Positions 14,019-21,484 of a stretch of DNA of 25,786 nt are shown one piece after another; position 1 is the first letter of the stretch; each line of letters begins with the position of its first letter. The notes below the pieces were generated by a model that saw nothing but the letters and a program-made list of their open reading frames with translations, was not told where the DNA came from and made no database searches. Location of the stretch: IMG/VR virus record IMGVR_UViG_3300031997_000057, positions 1 through 25,786 of that record; one strand, written 5' to 3'. Source of the DNA: a virus. The position numbers were made by a program, and so were the translations under genes.

Positions 14019-14852
14019 ATGACTACGACACGAAGAGAAATGTTGGAGCAGGAAGCCAAAAGGATTGAGAATTCTAGCAAACGCTCGGATGCTCGATTCT
14101 GGAAGGCCAAGGTGGGGAAGAATACCATTAGGATTCTGCCTCATTGGACGGGGGACGAAGGAAAGGTCTTTTACGAAAAGTGCATGAAGCACTTTGGAGT
14201 GGGTCCGGACAAGGCGAGAATACGTTGCCGTAAATCCCAAAACTCCAAAGAGGAATGCCCCATTTGTGAGTTCGTCGCGCAACTCAAGTCGAGTGGAGAC
14301 ACCCTTTTCAAAGAATTGGTGGCTAAGGACAGGTACTACCTGAATATTATCGACGTTGAGGCTCCGCAGAACGGTGTTCAGATTTGGGAGGTTGGGGCAA
14401 TGGTTATGGGGACAATTTTCAGTCTCTTTACGGATGTTGATGAGAATATCGACAGTCTGGACAAGGGCAGGCACATAATCATTCGTAGGGTTGGGGAAGG
14501 AAAAATGGATACTAAGTACACGGTCATGGCTTCTGGTACGGTTACAAAGATTGACCCGAGAGTTATGGCTAAGGCTCATAATCTTTCCGAGTTCTCTCAG
14601 ATTCCAACGGTTGAGGAAGCCATAGCCGCGTTACGGGGAGACGATGACGATTTTCCTCCGGCAGCTAAACCGGAGGACGATTTTAATCTTCCGCCTTCCG
14701 AAGAGGACGTTGTGGAGAATACTTCAACAGAGTCTGAGGATGTTTTGTCGATTCCTTTGGGGGATGAAGAAGAAGCACCAAAGGCTCAAGCTGCAACTCC
14801 GGTTTCCAGAAAGGATAAGCTGGACGAGATGCGGAGCAAGATGACAAAATGA
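14019..14852 (+). CDS. gp32-like single-stranded DNA-binding protein
   Basis: The 277-residue protein has a basic N-terminus (TTRREMLEQEAKRIE) and a zinc-binding motif H58-x11-C70-x9-C80-x2-C83. The motif is almost identical in spacing to T4 gp32 (H-x12-C-x9-C-x2-C), and an OB-like core runs to about residue 185. The tail from 205 is acidic (DDDDFPPAAK, EEDVVE), as expected for partner binding, but ends in a short basic segment. It would coat ssDNA during replication and recombination. The start follows TAGGAG. The stop overlaps recA as ATGA, so the two proteins are co-translated. Confidence 0.85.
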   Translation: MTTTRREMLEQEAKRIENSSKRSDARFWKAKVGKNTIRILPHWTGDEGKVFYEKCMKHFGVGPDKARIRCRKSQNSKEECPICEFVAQLKSSGDTLFKELVAKDRYYLNIIDVEAPQNGVQIWEVGAMVMGTIFSLFTDVDENIDSLDKGRHIIIRRVGEGKMDTKYTVMASGTVTKIDPRVMAKAHNLSEFSQIPTVEEAIAALRGDDDDFPPAAKPEDDFNLPPSEEDVVENTSTESEDVLSIPLGDEEEAPKAQAATPVSRKDKLDEMRSKMTK

Positions 14853-15859
14853 CAACAAGAGACCGTGACTTAGACAATCTTAGAAAAACTCTGACAACCG
14901 TTGACTTGAGCGAGGTCAGTGAAAATGTACAGTGTATATCAACCGGAGTAATTTCTTTTGACCTCGCTATGGGTGGGGGGTGGCCTGAGTCACGGATTTC
15001 TGAGTTGGGTGGGATGTGGCAGACTGGAAAATCACTCATTGCTTACCAAAGTATTAGGGAGTGCCAAAAATCCGGTGGTATAGCTTTTTTAGATGATGCT
15101 GAACGGGCCTTTGATAAAAGATGGGCCAGAATAATAGGTGTAAACCTTGATGATTTGTTTCTTTACAATTCAACTTCACTAGAAGATGGGTTTGAGCATC
15201 TGGAAAAAGCTTGTACGGCAGTCCGAGAAAGTCCGTCATTTGCGAATTGCCCTGTTCTGTATGTCAAGGACAGTTTGGAAGCAAGCATCGCCATGGACGA
15301 AATGAAAAAGTCTTTGACAGAAACTGGTGGTGTTGCTCTCAGGGCAAGGTCTATTTCTAGAGGGCTTAGAAGACTGACGAATCTTATCGCGGACCAAAGA
15401 ATGTCCGTTCTTTTTATTAATCAATTACGGACAAAAATAGGAGTGATGTTTGGAGACCCGGATGAGACGAGCGGAGGAAAAGCTCCAAAGTATTATTCCG
15501 GGATGCGGGTGGCTCTTAGGCCGGGAGGTAAAATAAAGGTCGATGAAAAAGTAGTTGGGTTTAAATGTTCTTTTGAAGTCATAAAATCAAAGATAGGAGT
15601 TCCGTTCAAAAAAGTTCATTTTGAGTTGATGTTGAATCGGGGCATACATTCGATGAGCGGACTCCTGCCTTATCTTTTGAGCGAGGGAGTCATTACAAAG
15701 CCGACAACGAAGTCGTATCAGTTCGGGGATGTACGATTCCCCTCTACCGATTTTCCCAAGGTGTGGGAAGAGAAAAAAGTAGAAATAGTTGTGGCTCTTA
15801 AGATTTTAAACGAGGCTCCTATGGAAGACGTTGTCGCGGAGGAATCAGAAGATGGTTGA
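14849..15859 (+). CDS. recA: RecA/UvsX-type recombinase
   Basis: This 336-residue RecA-family protein has Walker A GMWQTGKS (55-62) and the catalytic Glu E85 in FLDDAERAFD. The second ATPase strand is VLYVKDS (136-142). The L2 DNA-binding loop region is INQLRTKIGVMFG, continuing to about residue 213 with SGGKAPKYY. The last segment closely follows bacterial RecA. Walker B has Lys before the Asp, which is unusual. It lacks the long C-terminal domain of bacterial RecA. It would catalyse strand exchange with the upstream SSB and UvsY-like mediator. It overlaps the SSB gene by four bases. Confidence 0.95.
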   Translation: MTTRDRDLDNLRKTLTTVDLSEVSENVQCISTGVISFDLAMGGGWPESRISELGGMWQTGKSLIAYQSIRECQKSGGIAFLDDAERAFDKRWARIIGVNLDDLFLYNSTSLEDGFEHLEKACTAVRESPSFANCPVLYVKDSLEASIAMDEMKKSLTETGGVALRARSISRGLRRLTNLIADQRMSVLFINQLRTKIGVMFGDPDETSGGKAPKYYSGMRVALRPGGKIKVDEKVVGFKCSFEVIKSKIGVPFKKVHFELMLNRGIHSMSGLLPYLLSEGVITKPTTKSYQFGDVRFPSTDFPKVWEEKKVEIVVALKILNEAPMEDVVAEESEDG

Positions 15860-16370
15860 TAGAAGTAAAATCGGTAGAAGTAATCGACAAAAGGGAAAAC
15901 GGGGGGAACGGGAGGTTAGGGATATATTCCAAGCGTTGATATATCCAAATGGCGAAGGTACGGTCTCCCGGACCCCCCATAGCGGAGCGTGGCACGGTAT
16001 GCCTATACTCACAGGGGATTTGGTTTTTCTGAAAGATGGAAAATCAGATAACGATGTGTTGTTTTTTTGTGAGGTTAAGACTCGGCAGAAGGGGTCGATA
16101 TCGTTTGCCAATTTGTTGTCGGGGGATTCTGGAACTATAGGAGCGTGGGTTAAAACAGCCAAGGGTAATTGTCCGGAAGACAAGATTGCAATAGTTGTAT
16201 GGAAAATCCCATTCTCTGAGTGGTTTGTCAGTGTGTCTCATCTTGATACTCTTGTTCTTATGGATATTTTTGGGTCTATGCCGATTCCTTCTTCAATTCT
16301 TATGACGAATGACGAAGATGGAGTTGCTACACTTCCTTGGGATACTTTTAGTAGGTGGGTAAAAAAATGA
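15852..16370 (+). CDS. PD-(D/E)XK nuclease, Holliday-junction-resolvase-like (putative)
   Basis: The 172-residue protein begins with a basic segment (SNRQKGKRGEREVRDIF), as in Hjc-type resolvases, with E19 in the first helix. D56 in TGDLVF and E74-x-K76 in CEVKTRQ complete the PD-(D/E)XK metal site. The length fits a stand-alone archaeal-type or phage junction resolvase or ssDNA/dsDNA nuclease. ATG 15852 is preferred to the upstream TTG at 15831 because CGGAGGA lies at good spacing. The gene overlaps recA by eight bases and could resolve recombination intermediates. Confidence 0.78.
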   Translation: MVDRSKIGRSNRQKGKRGEREVRDIFQALIYPNGEGTVSRTPHSGAWHGMPILTGDLVFLKDGKSDNDVLFFCEVKTRQKGSISFANLLSGDSGTIGAWVKTAKGNCPEDKIAIVVWKIPFSEWFVSVSHLDTLVLMDIFGSMPIPSSILMTNDEDGVATLPWDTFSRWVKK

Positions 16371-16579
16371 AAAATACATTCGCGGTGGCGATGCGGGTAT
16401 TGCTGGACGCTCAGGTGAATTGCGCCGTCAAATCGACATCGGGAACGATAGGGGATTGCTTATTCTGTGGCAAGATGAGTGCCGCCAACCGCATCATGGA
16501 CGCGGCGGGGAACGTGCTCGAAAACTCGGGGTTGCCCCCAGACCATATTCTCTACATAACGGAGAAGGTACGAGGCTGA
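16367..16579 (+). CDS. Small hypothetical protein, first gene of GC-rich island (70 aa)
   Basis: ATG overlaps the previous stop (ATGA). The product is a 70-residue protein with one C-x2-C (CLFCGK) and an otherwise soluble helical character. From about 16379 the base composition and codon use change abruptly to GC-rich, unlike the genes on either side. This suggests recent acquisition with the next gene. Function is unknown. The other open frames over this stretch on both strands result from high GC. Confidence 0.65.
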   Translation: MKNTFAVAMRVLLDAQVNCAVKSTSGTIGDCLFCGKMSAANRIMDAAGNVLENSGLPPDHILYITEKVRG

Positions 16580-16588
16580 GGAGGGAAC

Positions 16589-17287
16589 ATGAAAACCACA
16601 ACTCTCTGGAAGTCAATGCAATCGGGCCTGCGCTCCGGCGTGGGCGACATGACGTGGAAGGTCGGCAAGTGGGCGAAGCACAAGGGCAAACTCTCGATGT
16701 GCACGTCCGGTTTCCACGCCAGCGTCCGGGCCATCGACGCGATGCGGTACGTGGACTGCGAAATCCTCGCTCTCGTCGAGGTTCGCGGGAAGCATCTAAA
16801 ACAGGACGACAAGCAATGCTGGTCGGAGATGAGGGTTGTCAAGGCTTACCGATGGGAGAAGCCTGACAGCGTGGCGATGGCGATATACTCCGCCGAGTTG
16901 GTTATCGGGGAATACGAGAAGCGATACCCGGACGACAAGCGGCCCCGGCGGGCGATAGAAGCGGCGAAGGCGTGGCTGGAAAACCCAACGGAAGAAAATC
17001 GTGCCGCCTATGCCGCCTCTGCCGCCTCTGCCGCCTATGCCGCCTATGCCGCCAATGCCGCCAAGGCCGCCGCCTATGCCGCCTATGCCGCCGCCAATGC
17101 CGCCTATGCCGCCGCCTATGCCGCCAATGCCGCCGCCTATGCCGCCGATGCCGCCAATGCCGCCGCCAATGCCGCCTATGCCGCCTATGCCGCCTATGCC
17201 GCCGATGCCGCCGCCTCTGCCGCCGTTCTCGATAAGGTCGAGGCGTGGATAATGGAACGCATTGAGACGCTCAAGGAGGTCGCATGA
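16589..17287 (+). CDS. Alanine-repeat protein with a conserved N-terminal domain (232 aa)
   Basis: Residues 1-110 form a globular domain (KLSMCTSGFHAS, CEILALVEVRGKHL, KAYRWEKPDSVAMAIY). A linker, RRAIEAAKAWLENP, precedes about 75 residues of Ala-Ala-x repeats with x = Tyr, Ser, Asn, Asp or Lys, then a charged helix at the C-terminus. I recall this architecture, with a GFHA motif and Ala repeats, from phage and bacterial proteins, but no biochemical role. GAGGAGGG precedes the ATG. The repeat DNA is made of GCC-rich units and lies in the GC-rich island, consistent with transfer and repeat expansion. Confidence 0.85.
   Translation: MKTTTLWKSMQSGLRSGVGDMTWKVGKWAKHKGKLSMCTSGFHASVRAIDAMRYVDCEILALVEVRGKHLKQDDKQCWSEMRVVKAYRWEKPDSVAMAIYSAELVIGEYEKRYPDDKRPRRAIEAAKAWLENPTEENRAAYAASAASAAYAAYAANAAKAAAYAAYAAANAAYAAAYAANAAAYAADAANAAANAAYAAYAAYAADAAASAAVLDKVEAWIMERIETLKEVA
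17001..17225 (+). repeat. GCC-rich tandem repeat tract
   Basis: The tract is built from units such as GCCGCCTAT and GCCGCCAAT, with occasional extra GCC triplets, and encodes the Ala-Ala-x repeats. It is open in all three forward frames because the unit contains no stop codons. Variable length among relatives through slippage or recombination would be expected. Confidence 0.9.
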
Positions 17288-17355
17288 TATTCTACATTGC
17301 CCTCGCCGTCATCCGGGCCGCACTCAAACTGAGGGAAGGAAAGGAGAAACTATGA
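17284..17355 (+). CDS. 23-codon hydrophobic minigene
   Basis: ATG overlaps the stop of the alanine-repeat gene (ATGA). Its own TGA overlaps the start of the next gene (CTATGA). The 23-residue product begins MIFYIALAVIRAALKLREG, a short hydrophobic helix with a basic tail, as for a membrane-associated microprotein. AAGGAGG upstream of the 17284 ATG gives it a strong SD. It also spans the SD of the following gene, so it may act mainly as a translational coupler. Real translation is likely; a protein function is uncertain. Confidence 0.5.
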   Translation: MIFYIALAVIRAALKLREGKEKL

Positions 17356-18140
17356 CCATTAAAAATAAGATGGGTGAAATTATTCTTAGTGATGATGAAG
17401 TTTCTTTTATTACTTTACTTGCGCAGGCTAGGTTTAAGGATTCAAGAAATAAAAATAGGAAAAGGTTTTGGCTTTCTGGGCAGACCGAAAAAGATGAACT
17501 GAACGATGATATCCTTGGTACGGCGGGGGAATTTGTTTTTTGTAAGGCTTATGAAATAGAGTTTGACCCGACTATTTGGAACAGTTTTGGAGAAGTTGGT
17601 GATGTTTTGGGTATAATTCAAGTCCGAACAACGAATAAGCTATATGGTCGTCTTATTATACGAGATAAAGACAACGTAAGTCATATCTATGTTTTAATTA
17701 TTGGTAATATTCCATCATTTCGTGTTGTCGGATGGAGATGGGGTTCTGATTTTTTGGATGATGCTTGGGTAAAGAATCCCGGAGGTCATGGAGCTGCTTG
17801 GTTTATTCCTTCACTATCTCTTCGCGCTCCTGAGGAATTGTTACCTATTATTATGAAGTTGAAGGATAAAAATGTAAAGAAGTTAGGTGAGAAAGCCGAG
17901 CAGTTTAAGCCGGGTCCGGAGATTCTAGAGGAAGGTTCGACTCCTTCCCCCGGCTTTGCTATTACCTACGAGGACATGAATTGGGCGAAGGAAGACGAAG
18001 AGTTTATAGATGCGGGTCAGGATATGAACGAGGTGGAGGAACCTGTTGATTGGGGGGACGGATTTTTCACTCCGCATGACCCTGCCTACTGCGAAGGATT
18101 GCACTGTCCGATACACAATCCGAGGGAGAGAGAGAAATGA
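17352..18140 (+). CDS. PD-(D/E)XK-fold-like phage protein with altered active site (262 aa)
   Basis: Residues 1-145 follow a pattern known from phage nuclease-fold proteins. E60 lies in GTAGEFVF and D84 in EVGDVLG. A strand then carries Q90-x-R92 (IIQVRTT) where active enzymes have (D/E)-x-K. LIIRDKDN and VVGWRWGSDF follow. The substitutions suggest loss or change of catalysis. The C-terminal 90 residues are acidic, with a final DPAYCEGLHCPIHNP segment. ATG 17352 is chosen for AAGGAG upstream and overlap with the minigene. Base composition returns to the phage average here, marking the end of the GC-rich island. Confidence 0.68.
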   Translation: MTIKNKMGEIILSDDEVSFITLLAQARFKDSRNKNRKRFWLSGQTEKDELNDDILGTAGEFVFCKAYEIEFDPTIWNSFGEVGDVLGIIQVRTTNKLYGRLIIRDKDNVSHIYVLIIGNIPSFRVVGWRWGSDFLDDAWVKNPGGHGAAWFIPSLSLRAPEELLPIIMKLKDKNVKKLGEKAEQFKPGPEILEEGSTPSPGFAITYEDMNWAKEDEEFIDAGQDMNEVEEPVDWGDGFFTPHDPAYCEGLHCPIHNPREREK

Positions 18141-18472
18141 GAAAGATTAAAAGTAATGTTCCGTCCATTGGTTTTGGGGTATTGACGGTGGTACTGGCGG
18201 GCGTTCTTTGGATTCCTAAGTTGGGGCATAGGGAGACTACTCCAGCTGTGACCTATAAGGCTATGGAACGTCAACCTGTGGTTACGGAGGGGTTTCAGGA
18301 TAAGACCAAGGCAAGGCCGCGTCCGATTCCAGAAAAGGTAATTCCGGAAGCGGCTGCTCCAACGGAAGAAAAACAGCCGTCTCTGTACTCAAAGGTGAAG
18401 TCTGAGGTGAAGGATTGGGTTCCTGTTTTGTCTCTTGGGATGGCTTGGTTCTTACGGAAGAAGCGGCAATAA
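18137..18472 (+). CDS. Small membrane protein, probable (111 aa)
   Basis: A basic N-terminus (MRKIKSNV) precedes a hydrophobic segment at residues 10-27 (SIGFGVLTVVLAGVLWIP), probably a transmembrane helix or uncleaved signal anchor. A Pro- and Lys-rich linker follows, then a second hydrophobic segment WVPVLSLGMAWFL before a RKKRQ end. Two membrane passes with a polar loop are plausible. Overlap as ATGA with the previous gene and AGAGAG upstream support the start. Function is unknown. Confidence 0.7.
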   Translation: MRKIKSNVPSIGFGVLTVVLAGVLWIPKLGHRETTPAVTYKAMERQPVVTEGFQDKTKARPRPIPEKVIPEAAAPTEEKQPSLYSKVKSEVKDWVPVLSLGMAWFLRKKRQ

Positions 18473-18473
18473 T

Positions 18474-19559
18474 ATGGATGGTAATTTAAGAATTTTAGTT
18501 TTTTCTGACGCACATATTCATCCTTTTCGGATGTTTGCAGAGCATTCTTCAGGAGAAAATTCAAGAAGGGCTGAGATACTATCGAGAGTCGATAGTATTA
18601 TCAGTTTGACGCAAGATGGAACTTACGATGCTGTTTTATTTGGTGGGGATTTTTATCATGAGCGGGGGAAAATAGATACGGTGTCTTTGGTTTATTCCAA
18701 AGAGATTATGAAGAAGCTTCATCCAGCTACTAAATTTATAGCCTGTTCAGGAACTCATGATTTGGCCCGTGATGGAAAATCAGCACTGGCTGCATTCGTA
18801 GAAGAAAATGCTCCAAAGAGATTTTTTATAGACGAGCCTTGTCTGTTGGGGCGGGGTTCTACGGTGGTGGCTGTTGTGGCTGTTCCGGACCCTGTTATAT
18901 ACGAGGAACATGAGGTAAGAATAAGAGAAGCACTTGGTCAGGTTAAGGTTGATTTTCCTAAAATATTGTTAAGTCATGGGTTTGTAGTTGGGTCTAGGGA
19001 GTTTGAGGCAGAGCCTTGGATGTCAAAGGGAGTAAGTCAGTCGTTTTTGAGGGAAAATTTTATTTTGTCGATACTGGGGCATCTTCATCAGCCTATTTTA
19101 TCTCAGTCAGATAGGGGGATTATCCTAATTCCGGGAGCTGTTATTCCTCATAATTTTGGGGATGATTGTGGGGGTGGGTCTTACTATGATGTGGAAGTAT
19201 CCGGAAAAGAGGTACTTGTCAGGCGGCATGCCTTTGCTCATCCTCAGTTTTTGACGGTGGACGATACATTTCACTCCTTTGACAGGGAGGATTACTATCG
19301 GGTCAGAACAAGCGATAAGAACTATGCTTTGCCGGAGGGGATTCGTGGATTTTCCCAATATACTGAGCAAGCAGGTGCGGAGAGTGAGAGGTCTGAGCTA
19401 CGTCTTGCAGATAGCCCGGAGACACTTGTTGAGAAGTATGCTCGGAGTAAGCCTGTCTCGATTACAGAGGTAGGAAAATCCATTGTTCGTGGTCTGGCTT
19501 TGTCAGATAACAATCTACAGGGGGCTATAGAGGAGATTATGAGTAGGGTGGAGTTATGA
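18474..19559 (+). CDS. sbcD: SbcD/Mre11-like (gp47-type) nuclease subunit
   Basis: The 361-residue metallophosphoesterase has the ordered motifs D12-x-H14 (FSDAHIH), GGD (57-59), G93-T-H95-D96 (usually GNHD), H168 in LLSHGF and GHLH (202-205). Together they form the two-metal site of the Mre11/SbcD/gp47 family, which trims DNA ends with the SbcC/gp46 ATPase. The Asn-to-Thr change at position 94 is unusual, because that Asn normally contacts metal. ATG 18474 is used because it falls right after the previous stop. The stop overlaps sbcC as ATGA. Confidence 0.93.
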   Translation: MDGNLRILVFSDAHIHPFRMFAEHSSGENSRRAEILSRVDSIISLTQDGTYDAVLFGGDFYHERGKIDTVSLVYSKEIMKKLHPATKFIACSGTHDLARDGKSALAAFVEENAPKRFFIDEPCLLGRGSTVVAVVAVPDPVIYEEHEVRIREALGQVKVDFPKILLSHGFVVGSREFEAEPWMSKGVSQSFLRENFILSILGHLHQPILSQSDRGIILIPGAVIPHNFGDDCGGGSYYDVEVSGKEVLVRRHAFAHPQFLTVDDTFHSFDREDYYRVRTSDKNYALPEGIRGFSQYTEQAGAESERSELRLADSPETLVEKYARSKPVSITEVGKSIVRGLALSDNNLQGAIEEIMSRVEL

Positions 19560-21442
19560 AAATAGAGTTCTTACGGGTTGTAGTTCGGGACTTTTTGGCG
19601 ATTGGGGCTGCTGATTTTCCTATTTACTCTTCTGGGATGCACGGGGTGGTTGGGGAGGTAGAGGGTGGGTTTTCGGACAGCAACGGGGCGGGCAAATCGT
19701 CTCTGTTTGAAGCCTTAGTTTGGGGGTTATATGGGAAAACTCTGCGTGGAGTTACGGGGTCTTCGGTTATTCGGAATGGAGCCGATAGTTGCAAAGTTAC
19801 TGTGTTTTTTAAAAAAGGTGCTGTTGAGTATTGTATTGTCCGTATACGAACCGGAAGCTCTGGAAGTGTTGAGTTCTCATGTGAAGAGACAAGGCTTTCC
19901 GAGCCTCATACAAAAGATACGGACAAGAAAATATCGGATGTGTTGGGTATCCCCTTTGTGGTTTTTCAGAATTCAGTAGTTCATGGGCAGGGACTTCCCT
20001 ATAGATTCATAGAAGCTACGGATGCAGAAAAAAAAGAGGTTATGGAAAGCTTGCTGTCACTTGGATGGTTGGAGCAGGCTAGAGCTAGAGTTTCGTCACT
20101 TAAAAAAAATTACGATGTACTGGTCACAAACTTGGAGGTGGAGTTACGCGTAAAAACGGCTGCTCAGTGTGATGGGTGGTCAAGGCTTGGGGCTATAGAC
20201 AGGAAACTGGTAGACCTAGCTGAGGATTTAAAAAAATTGCAGGAAGGATTTTCCATACAGGAACTTCGTAAGAACATAGAGGATAAAAGAACAGCAGAGG
20301 CTATTATTGTGGCTGAAGGATATGAGGCTAAGAGAATGGTTTCTGAAGAAGATTTAAATATTCAGGAAGCCATGAATAAAATAGCTGATATGCGGGTATC
20401 TATTGGTAAACTTGGGTCTGAGTGTAGTTCAATCGAAGAAATAATTTCTAGGATAGATTCTAGGATAGGTTTATTTCAGAGGCCGAAAAAAGAATCGTCA
20501 TTCTGTCCTACCTGCGGTCAGGATATAAACTCTGAGCAAGTTAAAATTATTATTGGGGGTCTTGTTCAAGAGAGAGAAAATAATCTTAAGGATTTGGATT
20601 CTAGTCGTGGTCAAATATGGACAATACAGACACTATTGAATCAGGCTGAGACGGAAAAACAGGATTTTGTTACTAGAAAGAAGGATTGTCTTGAAAGAGT
20701 TCAAGAGCTAGAAGTAGAGAGGTTAGGAATTTCAAATTACCTTACAAACGCGGAGAGGTTTTCTTCTGATTATCAGAACAAGGCAGGAAGGAATTCCGCA
20801 GAAAAGGAACTTTTGGAGAGCGACAAAGCTGAGTTAGAAGCGCGGTTGTCGATTATCTCTGGAGAATTGCAGACAATAGATGAGTCGAGAGACTTTTGCG
20901 ATAGTATCAGGGATGTCCTTATTTTTTGGGAGCATGGGTTTTCTGACCAAGGTATAAAATCTTTGGCAATAGACAATATCATGCCGTTCTTGAACGAGGC
21001 CATGGAAAAGTATCTTGGTATACTTGCAGACAATGATATCGGAGTATCTTTTAGGAGTCAAAGTGAGACGGCGCGTGGTGGGGTCCGGGACAAGATATCT
21101 GCGAGTGTTACGATGGAGGGGGCTACGTCTTATGTACAAGCGTCTGGTGGAGAAAAACGCAGAGTCGATGTAGCTGTGCTTCTAGCCCTGCATGATTTGG
21201 TAGCTTGGCAGAATGGGGTGGATACGAATATTCAGGTGTTTGACGAGGTGTTTGAAAATCTTGATGAGTCCGGGACAGAGAGGTTGATGTCCCTTCTTTC
21301 GGAGAGGGCAAAGGATAGGTCTATTTATGTAATTTCTCATGATTCGGACTTGCTTTGTGATATTAGTAGTACGCTCAAAGTTAGAAAATCACCGAGCGGA
21401 GTTAGTTCTGTGGATACCTCTGAGTACCACAGCAATATGTGA
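19556..21442 (+). CDS. sbcC: SbcC/Rad50-like (gp46-type) ATPase subunit
   Basis: This 628-residue SMC-like ATPase has Walker A SNGAGKSS (42-49) followed by LFEALVWGLYGKT. Its coiled coil carries a zinc hook, C317-P-T-C320. The ABC signature is SGGEKRR (530-536), Walker B is QVFDEVFENLD (560-570), and H595 lies in the ISHDSD switch. All motifs are intact. With SbcD it would process DNA ends for recombination. In T4 the homologous pair is essential for recombination-dependent replication. It is shorter than bacterial SbcC (about 1,000 residues) and near T4 gp46 in size. It overlaps sbcD by four bases. Confidence 0.95.
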   Translation: MKIEFLRVVVRDFLAIGAADFPIYSSGMHGVVGEVEGGFSDSNGAGKSSLFEALVWGLYGKTLRGVTGSSVIRNGADSCKVTVFFKKGAVEYCIVRIRTGSSGSVEFSCEETRLSEPHTKDTDKKISDVLGIPFVVFQNSVVHGQGLPYRFIEATDAEKKEVMESLLSLGWLEQARARVSSLKKNYDVLVTNLEVELRVKTAAQCDGWSRLGAIDRKLVDLAEDLKKLQEGFSIQELRKNIEDKRTAEAIIVAEGYEAKRMVSEEDLNIQEAMNKIADMRVSIGKLGSECSSIEEIISRIDSRIGLFQRPKKESSFCPTCGQDINSEQVKIIIGGLVQERENNLKDLDSSRGQIWTIQTLLNQAETEKQDFVTRKKDCLERVQELEVERLGISNYLTNAERFSSDYQNKAGRNSAEKELLESDKAELEARLSIISGELQTIDESRDFCDSIRDVLIFWEHGFSDQGIKSLAIDNIMPFLNEAMEKYLGILADNDIGVSFRSQSETARGGVRDKISASVTMEGATSYVQASGGEKRRVDVAVLLALHDLVAWQNGVDTNIQVFDEVFENLDESGTERLMSLLSERAKDRSIYVISHDSDLLCDISSTLKVRKSPSGVSSVDTSEYHSNM

Positions 21443-21463
21443 AAAAATCCTGCTTTTTATAAT
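21440..21463 (+). promoter_or_regulatory. Phage-type promoter motif TGAAR-N13-TATAATACT, copy C
   Basis: TGAAA at 21440-21444 and TATAAT at 21458-21463 (followed by ACT) are 13 bp apart, as at the other three sites. The motif begins within the sbcC stop region. The predicted transcript starts near 21470, ahead of the SD CGGAGG and the ATG at 21485. Confidence 0.68.
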
Positions 21464-21484
21464 ACTTATGTTCGGAGGTGTTAA

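Noticed and set aside
16420-16866. 148-aa + strand frame and several minus-strand frames in the GC-rich island
   Set aside because: They overlap two better-supported genes, have no SD, and are expected from high GC content.
17001-17225. CRISPR-like repeat array
   Set aside because: The units are 9-12 bp coding triplets with no spacers, so this is a protein repeat.
16972-17252. Two overlapping + frames (Arg-Leu-Cys-Arg and Met-Pro-Pro repeats) within the alanine-repeat gene
   Set aside because: They exist only because the GCC-rich repeat has no stops in any frame. They lack SDs and a conserved non-repeat domain.
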